Assembly: GCF_001188955.3 (NCBI RefSeq)
Contig: NZ_JPRF03000097.1
Coordinates: 1 to 64,000 of the forward strand
DNA: 64,000 bases
Direction: 5' to 3'
Source of the DNA: Kitasatospora aureofaciens
Lineage (GTDB): Bacteria > Actinomycetota > Actinomycetes > Streptomycetales > Streptomycetaceae
Position numbers and translations under genes: made by a program. The notes under the pieces were generated by a model. That model was not told where the DNA came from. It saw only the letters and a list, made by a program, of their open reading frames with translations, and did no database searches. Positions 24,787 through 32,395 of the stretch are shown one piece after another (the first letter of the stretch is position 1; each line of letters opens with the position of its first letter).

Positions 24787-25731
24787 CTACGGGGCCGGCG
24801 GGTAGCCGCGGGTGCGGACGAGGGCGTGGGCGAGGTCGGTGAAGGCGCGGGCGGCGGCGCTGCGGTAGGCGTCGGAGCGGCGCAGCAGGGTGACGGTGCG
24901 GGTGGGGAGGGGCGGTTCGAGGGGGATCCGGGCGAGGCGGGGGTGCTCGTGGGTGACGGCCTCGGGCAGGACGGTGGCGAGCGGGGTGCGCTGGACGACC
25001 TCGGTGAGGGCCTGGACGGAGTTGGCCTCGACGGCGATCCGCGGGCTGACCCGGTGCTGCGCGAAGTAGCCGTCGATGTGCCCACGGGTCGCGAAGTCGC
25101 CGCTGAGCAGCGCCAGTTGGCGGTCGCCGAGGTCCCGTACGGGAAGCGGTCCCGGCTGGTCGGTGGTCGGCGGGTCGGCGATTGGGTGGTCGGCGGTCGG
25201 GTGGTCGGCGCCGACGCCGGTGACGAGGGTGAGGGTCTCGGTGAAGAGGGCGGTGGCGGTGACGCCGGGCAGGTGGGGGCCGTCGAAGGCGATGCCGAGG
25301 TCGAACTCGTCGGTCAGCAGTCCGGCCTCGATGCGGTCCTGGCTGGTCTCCCGCACGGTCAGGGTGATGCCGGGGTGTCGGGCGTGGAGCTCGGCGGTGA
25401 GCGGGCCGACCAGATAGGCCGTGAAGGTCGGGGTGACGGCCAGGCGCAGCTGCCCGCGGGAGAGGTCCTGGACGTCGTGGACGGCGCGCTCGGCGGCGGC
25501 CAGGTCCCGCAGCGCGCCGCGGGCGTGGTGGGCGTACGCCTGCCCCGCGTCGGTGAGGCGCACGGTGCGTCCGGTGCGGTCCAGCAGCTGGGTGCCGAGG
25601 GTCCGTTCGAGCTGCTTGATCTGCTGGGACAGGGTGGGCTGGGAGATGTGCAGCTCCTCGGCGGCGCGGGTGAAGTTGCCGTGGTCGGCCACGGCGAGCA
25701 GATAGCGCAGGTGGCGCAGTTCCAGGGCCAT
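24787..25731 (-). CDS. cynR: CynR-like LysR regulator of the cyanate locus
   Basis: 314 residues. N-terminal HTH: LRHLRYLLAVADHGNFTRAA and ISQPTLSQQIKQLE. The effector domain closely follows E. coli CynR: QLRLAVTPTFTAYLVGPLTA, LALLSGDFATRGHIDGYF, VEANSVQALTEVVQRTPLAT. ATG 25731 is just seven bases past a TATAGT -10, so the transcript is probably leaderless. A low-complexity insertion (ADHPTADHPIADPPTTDQ) sits in the effector domain. It diverges from carbonic anhydrase and cyanase; expected to activate them with cyanate. Confidence 0.92.
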   Translation of the reverse strand: MALELRHLRYLLAVADHGNFTRAAEELHISQPTLSQQIKQLERTLGTQLLDRTGRTVRLTDAGQAYAHHARGALRDLAAAERAVHDVQDLSRGQLRLAVTPTFTAYLVGPLTAELHARHPGITLTVRETSQDRIEAGLLTDEFDLGIAFDGPHLPGVTATALFTETLTLVTGVGADHPTADHPIADPPTTDQPGPLPVRDLGDRQLALLSGDFATRGHIDGYFAQHRVSPRIAVEANSVQALTEVVQRTPLATVLPEAVTHEHPRLARIPLEPPLPTRTVTLLRRSDAYRSAAARAFTDLAHALVRTRGYPPAP

Positions 25732-25737
25732 GACGCA

Positions 25738-25755
25738 ACTATAGATGTCATCAAT
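25738..25755. promoter_or_regulatory. cynR -10 and LysR-type box in the cyn divergent promoter
   Basis: On the minus strand TATAGT (25743-25738) is a good -10 for leaderless cynR. Overlapping it, ATAGATG-T-CATCAAT (25741-25755) is a near-perfect dyad with the LysR T-N11-A signature. The octamer ACTATAGA recurs at 25738 and 25783, the second at the expected promoter of the carbonic anhydrase gene. Binding of CynR here would give autoregulation and activation of the operon. Confidence 0.6.
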
Positions 25756-25857
25756 GGAAACCATGGGCAGTAGCTCTTGGACACTATAGAAGCAGGTCAT
25801 GCACAGTGGATCTCGTCGGGCCCCACCGGCCCGGCCGCCACGAAAGGAAGTGACCCC

Positions 25858-26451
25858 ATGCGTGACTTCGCCCAGGGCATCGCACGCTTCCAGCAGGACG
25901 TCTTCCCCGCCAAGGAAGAGCTCTTCACCCGCCTGGCCGTCCGGCACGCCCCGCACACGCTGTTCATCGGCTGCTCCGACGCCCGCGTCGTACCGGAGCT
26001 GATCACCGGGGCGGAGCCGGGCGAGCTGTTCGTCATCCGTACCGCCGGGAACCTGGTGCCCGCCTACACCCCCGGGGCCGACGGCGTCACGGCCAGCATC
26101 GAGTACGCCGTCGCCGCTCTGGGCGTGCGGGACATCGTCGTCTGCGGCCACTCCGCGTGCGGCGCGATGACCGCCCTCGCCCACGGCCACGACCTGAGCG
26201 GCGCCCCGGCGGTCGCCGACTGGCTGCGGCTCGCCGACGCCTCGGTGGCCCGGACCGCCACCCCCGGGGACGTACCGGCCCTGGTCCGGCACAACGTGCT
26301 CGCCCAGCTGGCGAACCTGGCCACCCACCCGTCCGTCGCCCGCGCCCTCGCCGAACGGACCGTCACCCTGCGCGGCTGGGTCTTCGACATCGCCACCGGC
26401 CGCGTCGAGGACCTCACCCCGGACGGCCGCGAGGCCGTGCCCGCGGCCTGA
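25858..26451 (+). CDS. cynT: beta-carbonic anhydrase of the cyanate operon
   Basis: 197 residues after AAAGGAAG. Zinc motifs CSDARV (Cys, Asp-Arg dyad) and CGHSACGA (His, Cys) mark a beta-class enzyme; VIRTAGNLVPAYTPGADGV is characteristic. It interconverts CO2 and bicarbonate. Next to cynS its role is to keep bicarbonate, the co-substrate of cyanase, from being lost as CO2. An upstream frame extension to 25777 has no ribosome-binding site. Confidence 0.93.
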   Translation: MRDFAQGIARFQQDVFPAKEELFTRLAVRHAPHTLFIGCSDARVVPELITGAEPGELFVIRTAGNLVPAYTPGADGVTASIEYAVAALGVRDIVVCGHSACGAMTALAHGHDLSGAPAVADWLRLADASVARTATPGDVPALVRHNVLAQLANLATHPSVARALAERTVTLRGWVFDIATGRVEDLTPDGREAVPAA

Positions 26452-26517
26452 CCCGGGAAGACCCCAACCCCGAATCCAGCTGCTCCGCGCAGCCGTTAAC
26501 CCGAAAGGAACACCCCC

Positions 26518-26988
26518 ATGGTGCACGCCCAGTTCGACCCCACCGCCCGCCAGGCCCTCGCCGTCGCCGCCGTCGACGCCAAGACCCGCAAGGACCTCAG
26601 CTGGCAGCAGATCGCCGACGCCTCCGGCCTGTCGGTCGCCTTCACCACCGCCGCCGTCCTGGGCCAGCACGCCCTGCCCGAGGACTCCGCCAAGGCCGTC
26701 GCCGCCCTGCTCGGCCTGGACGACGACGCGGCGCTGCTGCTCCAGACCATCCCCACCCGCGGCTCGATCCCCGGCGGCATCCCCACCGACCCGACCATCT
26801 ACCGCTTCTACGAGATGCTCCAGGTCTACGGCACCACCCTCAAGGCCCTGGTCCACGAGCAGTTCGGCGACGGCATCATCTCCGCGATCAACTTCAAGCT
26901 CGACGTGAAGAAGGTCGCCGACCCCGAGGGGGGCGAGCGCGCCGTCATCACCCTGGACGGCAAGTACCTGCCGACCAAGCCCTTCTGA
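26518..26988 (+). CDS. cynS: cyanase (cyanate hydratase)
   Basis: 156 residues, full family length. Converts cyanate plus bicarbonate to ammonia and CO2. Counting from ATG 26518, the catalytic residues fall exactly at Arg96 and Glu99 (YRFYEMLQVYG) and Ser122 (DGIISAINFKLDV), as in E. coli cyanase. The N-terminal HTH-like helix bundle (LSWQQIADASGLSVAFTTAA) and C-terminal dimerisation strands (VITLDGKYLPTKPF) are intact. Sixty-six bases after cynT, with GAAAGGAAC upstream. Confidence 0.97.
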   Translation: MVHAQFDPTARQALAVAAVDAKTRKDLSWQQIADASGLSVAFTTAAVLGQHALPEDSAKAVAALLGLDDDAALLLQTIPTRGSIPGGIPTDPTIYRFYEMLQVYGTTLKALVHEQFGDGIISAINFKLDVKKVADPEGGERAVITLDGKYLPTKPF

Positions 26989-27000
26989 GCCGAGCCTCCG

Positions 27001-27027
27001 GCGGGGCGGGCCCATCGCCCGCCCCGC
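27001..27027 (+). terminator. hairpin after cynS
   Basis: GCGGGGCGGGC (27001-27011), loop CCATC, exact complement (27017-27027). It lies 12 bases past the cynS stop with no U-tract. May end or attenuate the cynTS message before the deaminase gene. Confidence 0.6.
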
Positions 27028-27050
27028 CCCGCCCGGCCCGGACATAGCCA

Positions 27051-27080
27051 CCCTTCGACATCCTTCGACACCCTTCGACC
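27051..27080 (+). repeat. three 10-bp direct repeats YCCTTCGACM
   Basis: CCCTTCGACA, TCCTTCGACA and CCCTTCGACC follow one another without spacers, 14 bp upstream of the deaminase start (GAGGAGG between). Exact one-turn period. Could be an activator array or replication slippage in the leader. Confidence 0.6.
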
Positions 27081-27093
27081 CCGAGGAGGCCCC

Positions 27094-27594
27094 GTGGACT
27101 TCGTCCAGCGCACCATCGACCTCGCCCGCCGGAACGTCACCGAGGGCGGCCGCCCGTTCGCGACCGTCATCGTCAAGGACGGCCGGATCCTGGCCGAGAG
27201 CGCCAACAAGGTCGCCCAGACCAACGACCCCACCGCCCACGCGGAGATCCTCGCCATCCGCGAGGCCTGCACGAAGCTCGGCACCGAGCACCTGACCGGC
27301 ACCACCATCTACGTGCTCGCCCACCCCTGCCCGATGTGCCTGGGCTCGCTGTACTACTGCTCGCCTGACGAGGTCGTCTTCCTCACCACCCGCGACGCCT
27401 ACGAACCGCACTATGTCGACGACCGCAAGTACTTCGAACTCGCCAACTTCTACGACGAGTTCGCCAAGAACTGGGAGGAGCGCCGACTGCCGATGCGGTA
27501 CTCGCCGAGCGAGGACGCGGTGGAGGTCTACCGCCTCTGGCAGCAGCGCAACGGCGGCGAGCGCCGGGTCGCGGGCACCCCGACGGCCGGGTGA
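27094..27594 (+). CDS. CMP/dCMP-type nucleoside or guanine deaminase
   Basis: 166 residues, GTG start after GAGGAGG. Cytidine-deaminase-fold zinc motifs: TAHAEILAI (His zinc ligand, Glu proton shuttle) and PCPMCLGSLYYC (two Cys ligands). The long C-terminal half (HYVDDRKYFELANFYDEFAK) resembles GuaD/TadA-like nucleoside deaminases. It hydrolyses an exocyclic amine, releasing ammonia, perhaps from guanine. Position downstream of cynTS hints at nitrogen salvage, which is inference. Confidence 0.83.
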   Translation: MDFVQRTIDLARRNVTEGGRPFATVIVKDGRILAESANKVAQTNDPTAHAEILAIREACTKLGTEHLTGTTIYVLAHPCPMCLGSLYYCSPDEVVFLTTRDAYEPHYVDDRKYFELANFYDEFAKNWEERRLPMRYSPSEDAVEVYRLWQQRNGGERRVAGTPTAG

Positions 27595-27602
27595 GGCCCC
27601 CG

Positions 27603-28010
27603 ATGCCCGACGTGATCGAGAAGGTGGCCTGGACCCAGGTGGAACACGGCCGACTCCTGGCCACCCGCAGCCACGGCCGCGAGCTGTTCTACCTCCCCGG
27701 CGGCAAGCCCGAGCCCGGCGAAACCCACGTCCAGGCACTGGTCCGCGAGGTCGAGGAGGAACTCGGCGTCGCCCTGGACCCGGCGACCGTCCTACCCCTG
27801 CTGACCGTCGAGGCCCCGGCCGACAACAAACCCGCGGGCACCGTCGTCCGCGCCACCTGCTACACCGCCGACCACACCGGCACCCCCACCCCCTGCGGCG
27901 AGATCGCCGCGCTCGCCCACCTCACCCACGGCGACCACCCCCGCGCCAGCGCCACGACCCGTACCGTCCTCGACCACCTCGCCGCCGCCGGCCGGCTGCT
28001 GCGCCGGTAG
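27603..28010 (+). CDS. Nudix hydrolase
   Basis: 135 residues from ATG 27603 (GAGG six bases upstream); a GTG at 27591 overlapping the deaminase stop is an alternative. Complete Nudix box GGKPEPGETHVQALVREVEE followed by ELG fits G-x5-E-x7-R-E-U-x-E-E-x-G-U. Hydrolyses a nucleoside diphosphate derivative; the specificity is not readable. Its last 219 bases are overlapped by the antisense gene at 27792-28424. Coupled to the deaminase, possibly forming a nucleotide-cleaning pair. Confidence 0.88.
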   Translation: MPDVIEKVAWTQVEHGRLLATRSHGRELFYLPGGKPEPGETHVQALVREVEEELGVALDPATVLPLLTVEAPADNKPAGTVVRATCYTADHTGTPTPCGEIAALAHLTHGDHPRASATTRTVLDHLAAAGRLLRR

Positions 28011-28424
28011 GCCCCGCCCCAGCCATCGGCCCGGATCGAGGGCACGGCGGGTCCGGGCGCCAGGAGGGCCGTACTCGGCGCAGTGCTCACAATCGCACCT
28101 GGTCAGGGAGTTGGCCTGACAGTGGGCGGTCTCCCAGTACGGTGAAGCACAGGGCCCGGGGTCGACGAGGGAGCCGTCCTCGGGCAGGCTGCGCCGGCAC
28201 CAGTCGCAACGGACGGCGGCCGGCACCCCCGCGCGGCGCAGGACCTGCGCTGCGTGGGAGGCGACCTCGAACGGGACGTCCGACACGAGGGTGGCCGATC
28301 CGGTGTCCAACACCCGGCGGCTGTGCCACAGGCTCAGCCCGGTCACCGCGCGGACGGCCTTGAGCGCCGCCGCACCGCGGGGCGAGGCACCGGCCAACTC
28401 CACCATGAACTGCGGGTCCTCCAC
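27792..28424 (-). CDS. L7/L12 C-terminal-like domain with Cys-rich zinc segment
   Basis: 210 residues, GTG after AGGGGGAGCT. The first 70 residues (FMVELAGASPRGAAALKAVR, VTGLSLWHSRRVLDTG, LRRAGVPAAVRC) follow the ribosomal L7/L12 C-terminal fold. Then a Cys-rich part: CDWC, later RCDCEHC with intervening Cys/His, a likely zinc knuckle. The last 70 residues are Gly/Val/Ala-rich and are antisense to the Nudix gene, so either the genes truly overlap tail to tail or the stop was lost. Neighbouring hydrolase gene ends nine bases upstream. Confidence 0.65.
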   Translation of the reverse strand: MEDPQFMVELAGASPRGAAALKAVRAVTGLSLWHSRRVLDTGSATLVSDVPFEVASHAAQVLRRAGVPAAVRCDWCRRSLPEDGSLVDPGPCASPYWETAHCQANSLTRCDCEHCAEYGPPGARTRRALDPGRWLGRGLPAQQPAGGGEVVEDGTGRGAGAGVVAVGEVGERGDLAAGGGGAGVVGGVAGGADDGARGFVVGRGLDGQQG

Positions 28425-28433
28425 AGCTCCCCC

Positions 28434-29117
28434 TCAGCCGGTCGTGGCGATCCTGTCGAGCAGGGCGGCGAGCTCGGTGGGGCGCGAGAGGAACGGCGAG
28501 TGGCTGCCGGGCAGGTGGTGGACGGTGTCGGTCCGGGCCGCCAGGCGTTCCTGGTGGGCGGGTGCGAGCGCGAGGTCGTCGTCGCACACGATGTAGCTGG
28601 ACCGGGTCGAGCGCCAACCCGCGGTGGTCACCCGTTCCCGGAAGGACCGCGCGCTCTGTGGCGTCAGCCGCGCCAGGGCCCGCTCGGCGGCCCCCTCCGC
28701 GGCGTCGCCGAAGAACAGCTCACGCGCGTCCTCCGGTGGCGGAACGCTGCCCACCGCCTCCCCGGACTCCGGCAGGCCGAGGAAGGAGGCCAGCGATTCG
28801 CCCGCTTCGAGCGGGTAGGCCGCCAGGAAGACGGCGTGCACCGCGTTCGGGGCCTCGGCCAGCGCCTCGGTGACGGGCACGCCGCCGTAGGAGTGGGCCA
28901 CCACGGCGGTCGGCCCGTCGATCCGCCCGAGGGCCTCGCGTACCGCCCGTACGTCGTCGACGAGGCCGGCCGTGGCGGACGAGGCGGTCGGCAGGTCGAC
29001 CGTGTGCGTCCGCCTGCCGGCGGCGTCGAGCAGGGGCCGGAGGCCGTCGAAGCACCAGGCGCCGTGCCAGGCGCCGTGCACCAGGAGGATCGACGGGCGG
29101 TCGGCGGACGTGGACAT
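28434..29117 (-). CDS. alpha/beta hydrolase
   Basis: 227 residues. Oxyanion motif LLVHGAWHGAWCFDG, nucleophile elbow VVAHSYGGVPV (Ser), and final His in LPGSHSPFLSRP complete the triad with an Asp likely in the ICDDD-like YIVCDDDLAL region. This is the EstC/plant-esterase-like (Abhydrolase_6) group acting on esters or small amides. Forms a two-gene unit with the L7/L12-like gene downstream. Confidence 0.87.
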   Translation of the reverse strand: MSTSADRPSILLVHGAWHGAWCFDGLRPLLDAAGRRTHTVDLPTASSATAGLVDDVRAVREALGRIDGPTAVVAHSYGGVPVTEALAEAPNAVHAVFLAAYPLEAGESLASFLGLPESGEAVGSVPPPEDARELFFGDAAEGAAERALARLTPQSARSFRERVTTAGWRSTRSSYIVCDDDLALAPAHQERLAARTDTVHHLPGSHSPFLSRPTELAALLDRIATTG

Positions 29118-29340
29118 CAGGATGCCTCCTCGGGGCGGGCCGTCAGCAGCAAGGCGACTCGGAGTCGCGACAGGCTTGATCGTGTCACCGGCTTCGATCC
29201 CGTCGCAACGTCAACTGCCGTGGCGTCATGACCGCTTACGGCAGCCGGAGCGGGGGCCGCAGGCGGGCCGAGTGAACGGAACTGGCAAGCTGGGCCGGTC
29301 GGGGCGCCGTTCGGGCGCCCCTTGGCAAGGGGGTGCTGTG

Positions 29341-30333
29341 ATGGATGAGGTGCTGGCTCGACGGGTGCCTCCGTTGGATCCGCAGGTGGGCGTCGCGGTG
29401 GCGGCCGCCGGTGAGCGGGCGCGGCAGGTGCTCACCCCGGAGGGGCTGGCGGCCTGGCAGGAGCGCGACGCCGCCGCCCGGCCCCGTCCGACTCCCGACC
29501 AGCTGCGCGACGGCGGCCGCTTCGAGGTGGGGGAGCTCCGCGTGCCACGGGCCGACGGCGGGGGAGAGGTCACACTCGTCAGCGGGCGGCCCGCCGGAGT
29601 CGGCGGGGCACTGCCGGTGCTGTACTACCTGCACGGCGGTGGAATGGTGACGGGCAACGCGTGGTCCGTCCTGCCACGGCTGCTGCGCTCGTGGGCGCTG
29701 CCGCTGGGGCTGGCCGTGGTGTCCGTCGAGTACCGGCTCGCGCCGCGCACCCGCTTCCCGGGGGCCGTCGAGGACGGCTACGCCGGGCTCTGCTGGGTAG
29801 CCGAACACGCCGCCGCGCTGGGCGTGGACGCGCGGCGCCTGGTGATCGGCGGCAAGAGCGCCGGCGGCGGGCTCGCCGCGGCCCTCGCCCTGCTGGCCCG
29901 CGACCGCGGCGGCCCGGCGCCGATCGGTCAACTGCTGCTCAGCCCGATGCTCGACGACCGCGGCGACACCTTCTCCAGCCACCAGATGGCCGGCCACGAC
30001 ACCTGGCACCGTGCCTCCAACGCGACCGCCTGGCAGGCCGTCCTGGGCGAGCGCTACGGCGCCGCCGACCTCTCGCCCTACGCCGCCCCGGCCCGCGCCA
30101 CCGACCTGTCCCGGCTGCCCGCCGCGTACCTCGAAGTGGGCTCCGCCGAGACCTTCCGCGACGAGACCGTCGCCTACGCGGACGCCATCTGGCGGGCGGG
30201 CGGCGACGCCGAACTCCACGTGTGGCCCGGCGCCTGCCACGGCTTCGACACCCTCGCCCCGCATGCAGCCGTCTCCCAGGATGCCCACGCCGCCCGCACC
30301 CGCTGGCTGCGCCGCATCCTCCCGCCGGCGTGA
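29341..30333 (+). CDS. hormone-sensitive-lipase-type esterase
   Basis: 330 residues, ATG 29341 next to an in-frame GTG 29338, after AAGGGGG. Abhydrolase_3 family: oxyanion HGGG (YYLHGGGMVTGN), nucleophile elbow IGGKSAGGGLAAALAL, acid in EVGSAETFRDE and His in CHGFD. The elbow reads GKSAG rather than the family's usual GDSAG, a notable substitution beside the Ser. Likely a cytoplasmic carboxylesterase. Confidence 0.88.
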   Translation: MDEVLARRVPPLDPQVGVAVAAAGERARQVLTPEGLAAWQERDAAARPRPTPDQLRDGGRFEVGELRVPRADGGGEVTLVSGRPAGVGGALPVLYYLHGGGMVTGNAWSVLPRLLRSWALPLGLAVVSVEYRLAPRTRFPGAVEDGYAGLCWVAEHAAALGVDARRLVIGGKSAGGGLAAALALLARDRGGPAPIGQLLLSPMLDDRGDTFSSHQMAGHDTWHRASNATAWQAVLGERYGAADLSPYAAPARATDLSRLPAAYLEVGSAETFRDETVAYADAIWRAGGDAELHVWPGACHGFDTLAPHAAVSQDAHAARTRWLRRILPPA

Positions 30334-30355
30334 GCCTGCGACCGGTCGCTCCCGG

Positions 30356-31282
30356 TCAGCCGGTTGACCGGGCCCCGGGCGGGGTGCGGCCGAAGCGGGA
30401 CGCGCTCCCGTCGTCGAGCTGTTCCAGGAAGCCGTTCAAGGTGTCGGCGACCTCGTGGAGGCAGCGGGCGCTGAACAGGACCGGCTGGTAGCCGGAGATG
30501 TCGTACGGAGTGGTGAGCATCGCCTCGATGTCCAGGGCGCGTACGTCGGAGAGTCCCAGGCGCCGGATCTCGCCGAAGGAGGACAGCAGGGCCGCGCCGT
30601 AGGCCTTCGGCATGCCGTCCTCCTCGAGGACGCCGTACTCCAGGGTGAACCAGTAGACGTCGCTGATCATCTGCAGGACGTCCGCGTCGTCGATGCGCCT
30701 GGCGGCACGTCCGATCGAGCGGTAGATGTCGGCGAACGCCGGGCAGGACAGGTGGATCCCGTGGCCGAAGACGTCGTGGACGACATCGGGCTCGGGGGTG
30801 AACAGCGGCACGGCGGGGTGCCGGACGAACTGCACGGCGTGGAAGTAGCCGTCCGCCATCGAGCCGAGGAACCGCTTGTTGGCGACGACGCCTCCCGCGA
30901 GGGTGAACTGGAAGCCCGTCGAGCGGCGCAGGGCCGGTCCGACCTCGGCGTGCTGCGGGATGCGGTGGGCGGGGATGGGCGCCTGCTCCCTGGCGTCGAG
31001 GACGGCGCGGCAGGCGTGCTCCTCCTGGGCCGACCACAGCGCCCGGTGGATGGTCCGCCAGGTCCGATCCTCGCTCGCGCTGTACTCGACCAGCGGCGCG
31101 GGATCCCCGACCCGGTGCCCGCGGGCCATGGCGGCCAGGGACCGGCGCCGTCGCAGATAGTGCGGATCGCTGAGCCCGGGGTGCTCGGCGGGCACGCCCA
31201 GCCGGCCGTCAGCCGCAACGGGTGTACGCGCCCTCGTTTCGCCCACACACTGCATTTTCCCGGCGGATACGGACTCATGCAT
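30356..31282 (-). CDS. phhA: phenylalanine 4-monooxygenase (pterin-dependent)
   Basis: 308 residues from ATG 31282 (GGGAG just upstream; 31255 and 31330 are other possible starts). Aromatic amino acid hydroxylase catalytic domain: iron ligands His, His in HDVFGHGIHLSCPAFADIY near residue 170 and Glu in YWFTLEYGV near 214. No ACT regulatory domain, as in bacterial monomeric enzymes. Converts Phe to Tyr with tetrahydropterin. Standing alone here, without a pterin dehydratase gene, it may feed tyrosine catabolism or a natural product. Confidence 0.88.
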   Translation of the reverse strand: MHESVSAGKMQCVGETRARTPVAADGRLGVPAEHPGLSDPHYLRRRRSLAAMARGHRVGDPAPLVEYSASEDRTWRTIHRALWSAQEEHACRAVLDAREQAPIPAHRIPQHAEVGPALRRSTGFQFTLAGGVVANKRFLGSMADGYFHAVQFVRHPAVPLFTPEPDVVHDVFGHGIHLSCPAFADIYRSIGRAARRIDDADVLQMISDVYWFTLEYGVLEEDGMPKAYGAALLSSFGEIRRLGLSDVRALDIEAMLTTPYDISGYQPVLFSARCLHEVADTLNGFLEQLDDGSASRFGRTPPGARSTG

Positions 31283-31643
31283 CCGCTCCCAGTCGCTACC
31301 CGTGCCCGAAGAAGCGCCCGGGCGCGGCACGCCAGGAAGGCGCCGGGGACCCGAGGTGCCGCACCACCGAGGCCAGCAGCGCGGTGCGCCGAGGCTCCGG
31401 GGTGCGCTCCAACGGACTGGTCACCCGCTCCGACCCGGCCGACCTTCACCCCCAACGACTCTTCGCGACCCCGGACGAACAGGACCACGCCGTCGCGGCG
31501 GTGCTGCGGAGCGGTCAGGCGCCCCACGCCCTGGAAGCGCAGGACGGTACTACGCGAGGCCGTACCGATCCCGCCCCGCCACCGCGTGGGCCGACCGGCC
31601 GGCGTGACGTCCGCGCGAGAGGGCCGCTCAACCCCGGCCGGGG
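31283..31643. other. 361-bp gap, no supported gene
   Basis: Between phhA (minus, start at 31282) and the YCII gene (minus, stop at 31644). Overlapping frames in this region lack ribosome-binding sites and family features. A stretch at about 31400-31560 looks coding-like in composition (DPADLHPQRLFATPDEQD) and may be a gene remnant, but I cannot identify it. Confidence 0.35.
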
Positions 31644-32192
31644 CTACGACGGACGCCCGCCGAAGGTCCACCCGTGCACCTCGACGTCGGCGTACCGCTC
31701 CACCGTCAGTACGCCACGGGCGGTCTTCAGGTCCGGCGCCCGGAGCAGGACGGCCGTACCCGGCCAGGTGACGCCGTCGTCGGACAGGAGCGGCCCGTAG
31801 GCGATCAGTTCGTCCCGGTCGGCGGGTACGGTGAGGTCGGAGGGCTGCCCCGTGCCGAGGCCGAGCACCAGATAGTGGTTGCCGCCGGTCTCGCCGCCGG
31901 GGAAGTCCCACATGGTGCGCCCCAGCAGGTTGCGCCAGCGCCGCAGCAGCACGTCGCGGTAGACGCCGGCCCGGTAGCCGGGCTCGTCGAAGGCGAACGC
32001 GGGAGCGGCGGCCGGATCGGGCAGGTCGACGATGTGGACGCTTCCGGTGGGTACGCCGTCGTCGTCGAGGGTCGGGCCCCGGGCGATCAGCTCTTCCGCG
32101 AACCGGTCCATGTAGGACCAGTGTTCTTCCAGCAGCTCGCGGCGCAGCGCCAGGGAGTCGGGCCGGTCTCGGTGGTAGCAGAGGAACTCCAT
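31644..32192 (-). CDS. YCII-related protein, two YCII-like halves
   Basis: 182 residues. First half MEFLCYHRDRPDSLALRREL to the HWSYMDRFAEELIARGPTLD block, then VHIVDLPDPAAAPAFAFDEP, is a clear YCII ferredoxin-like dimeric fold; the second half repeats a degenerate version (RDELIAYGPLLSDDGVTWPG). YCII proteins are small enzymes or scaffold domains of unclear activity. ATG 32192 is preceded by AGGAGAG at about ten bases. Confidence 0.78.
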   Translation of the reverse strand: MEFLCYHRDRPDSLALRRELLEEHWSYMDRFAEELIARGPTLDDDGVPTGSVHIVDLPDPAAAPAFAFDEPGYRAGVYRDVLLRRWRNLLGRTMWDFPGGETGGNHYLVLGLGTGQPSDLTVPADRDELIAYGPLLSDDGVTWPGTAVLLRAPDLKTARGVLTVERYADVEVHGWTFGGRPS

Positions 32193-32395
32193 GCCCGCAG
32201 TCTCTCCTCAAACGGGCGGCGTGGTAGAGCAGTTGGTGGGACCGGTGGAAGTGTCGGGCGAACGTCGGGCCAACGTCGTGGCCGCGGGCGTACCGGGGCC
32301 GTGAGGATGGGGCACGTCAGCCGGTCGGCTGACACGGCGAGCGCCACGGGGCACGGGAACCCTCCGTCCGCTCACTCATGCTGCGAGGAGAGTTC

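Noticed and set aside
25732..27738. Long 5' extension of the cynR frame to 983 codons
   Set aside because: It runs antisense through cynT, cynS and the deaminase gene; LysR homology starts exactly at ATG 25731 near a -10 element.
31400..31560. Coding-like stretch DPADLHPQRLFATPDEQD
   Set aside because: No start signal, no family I can name, and competing frames look similar; kept only as a note in the gap entry.
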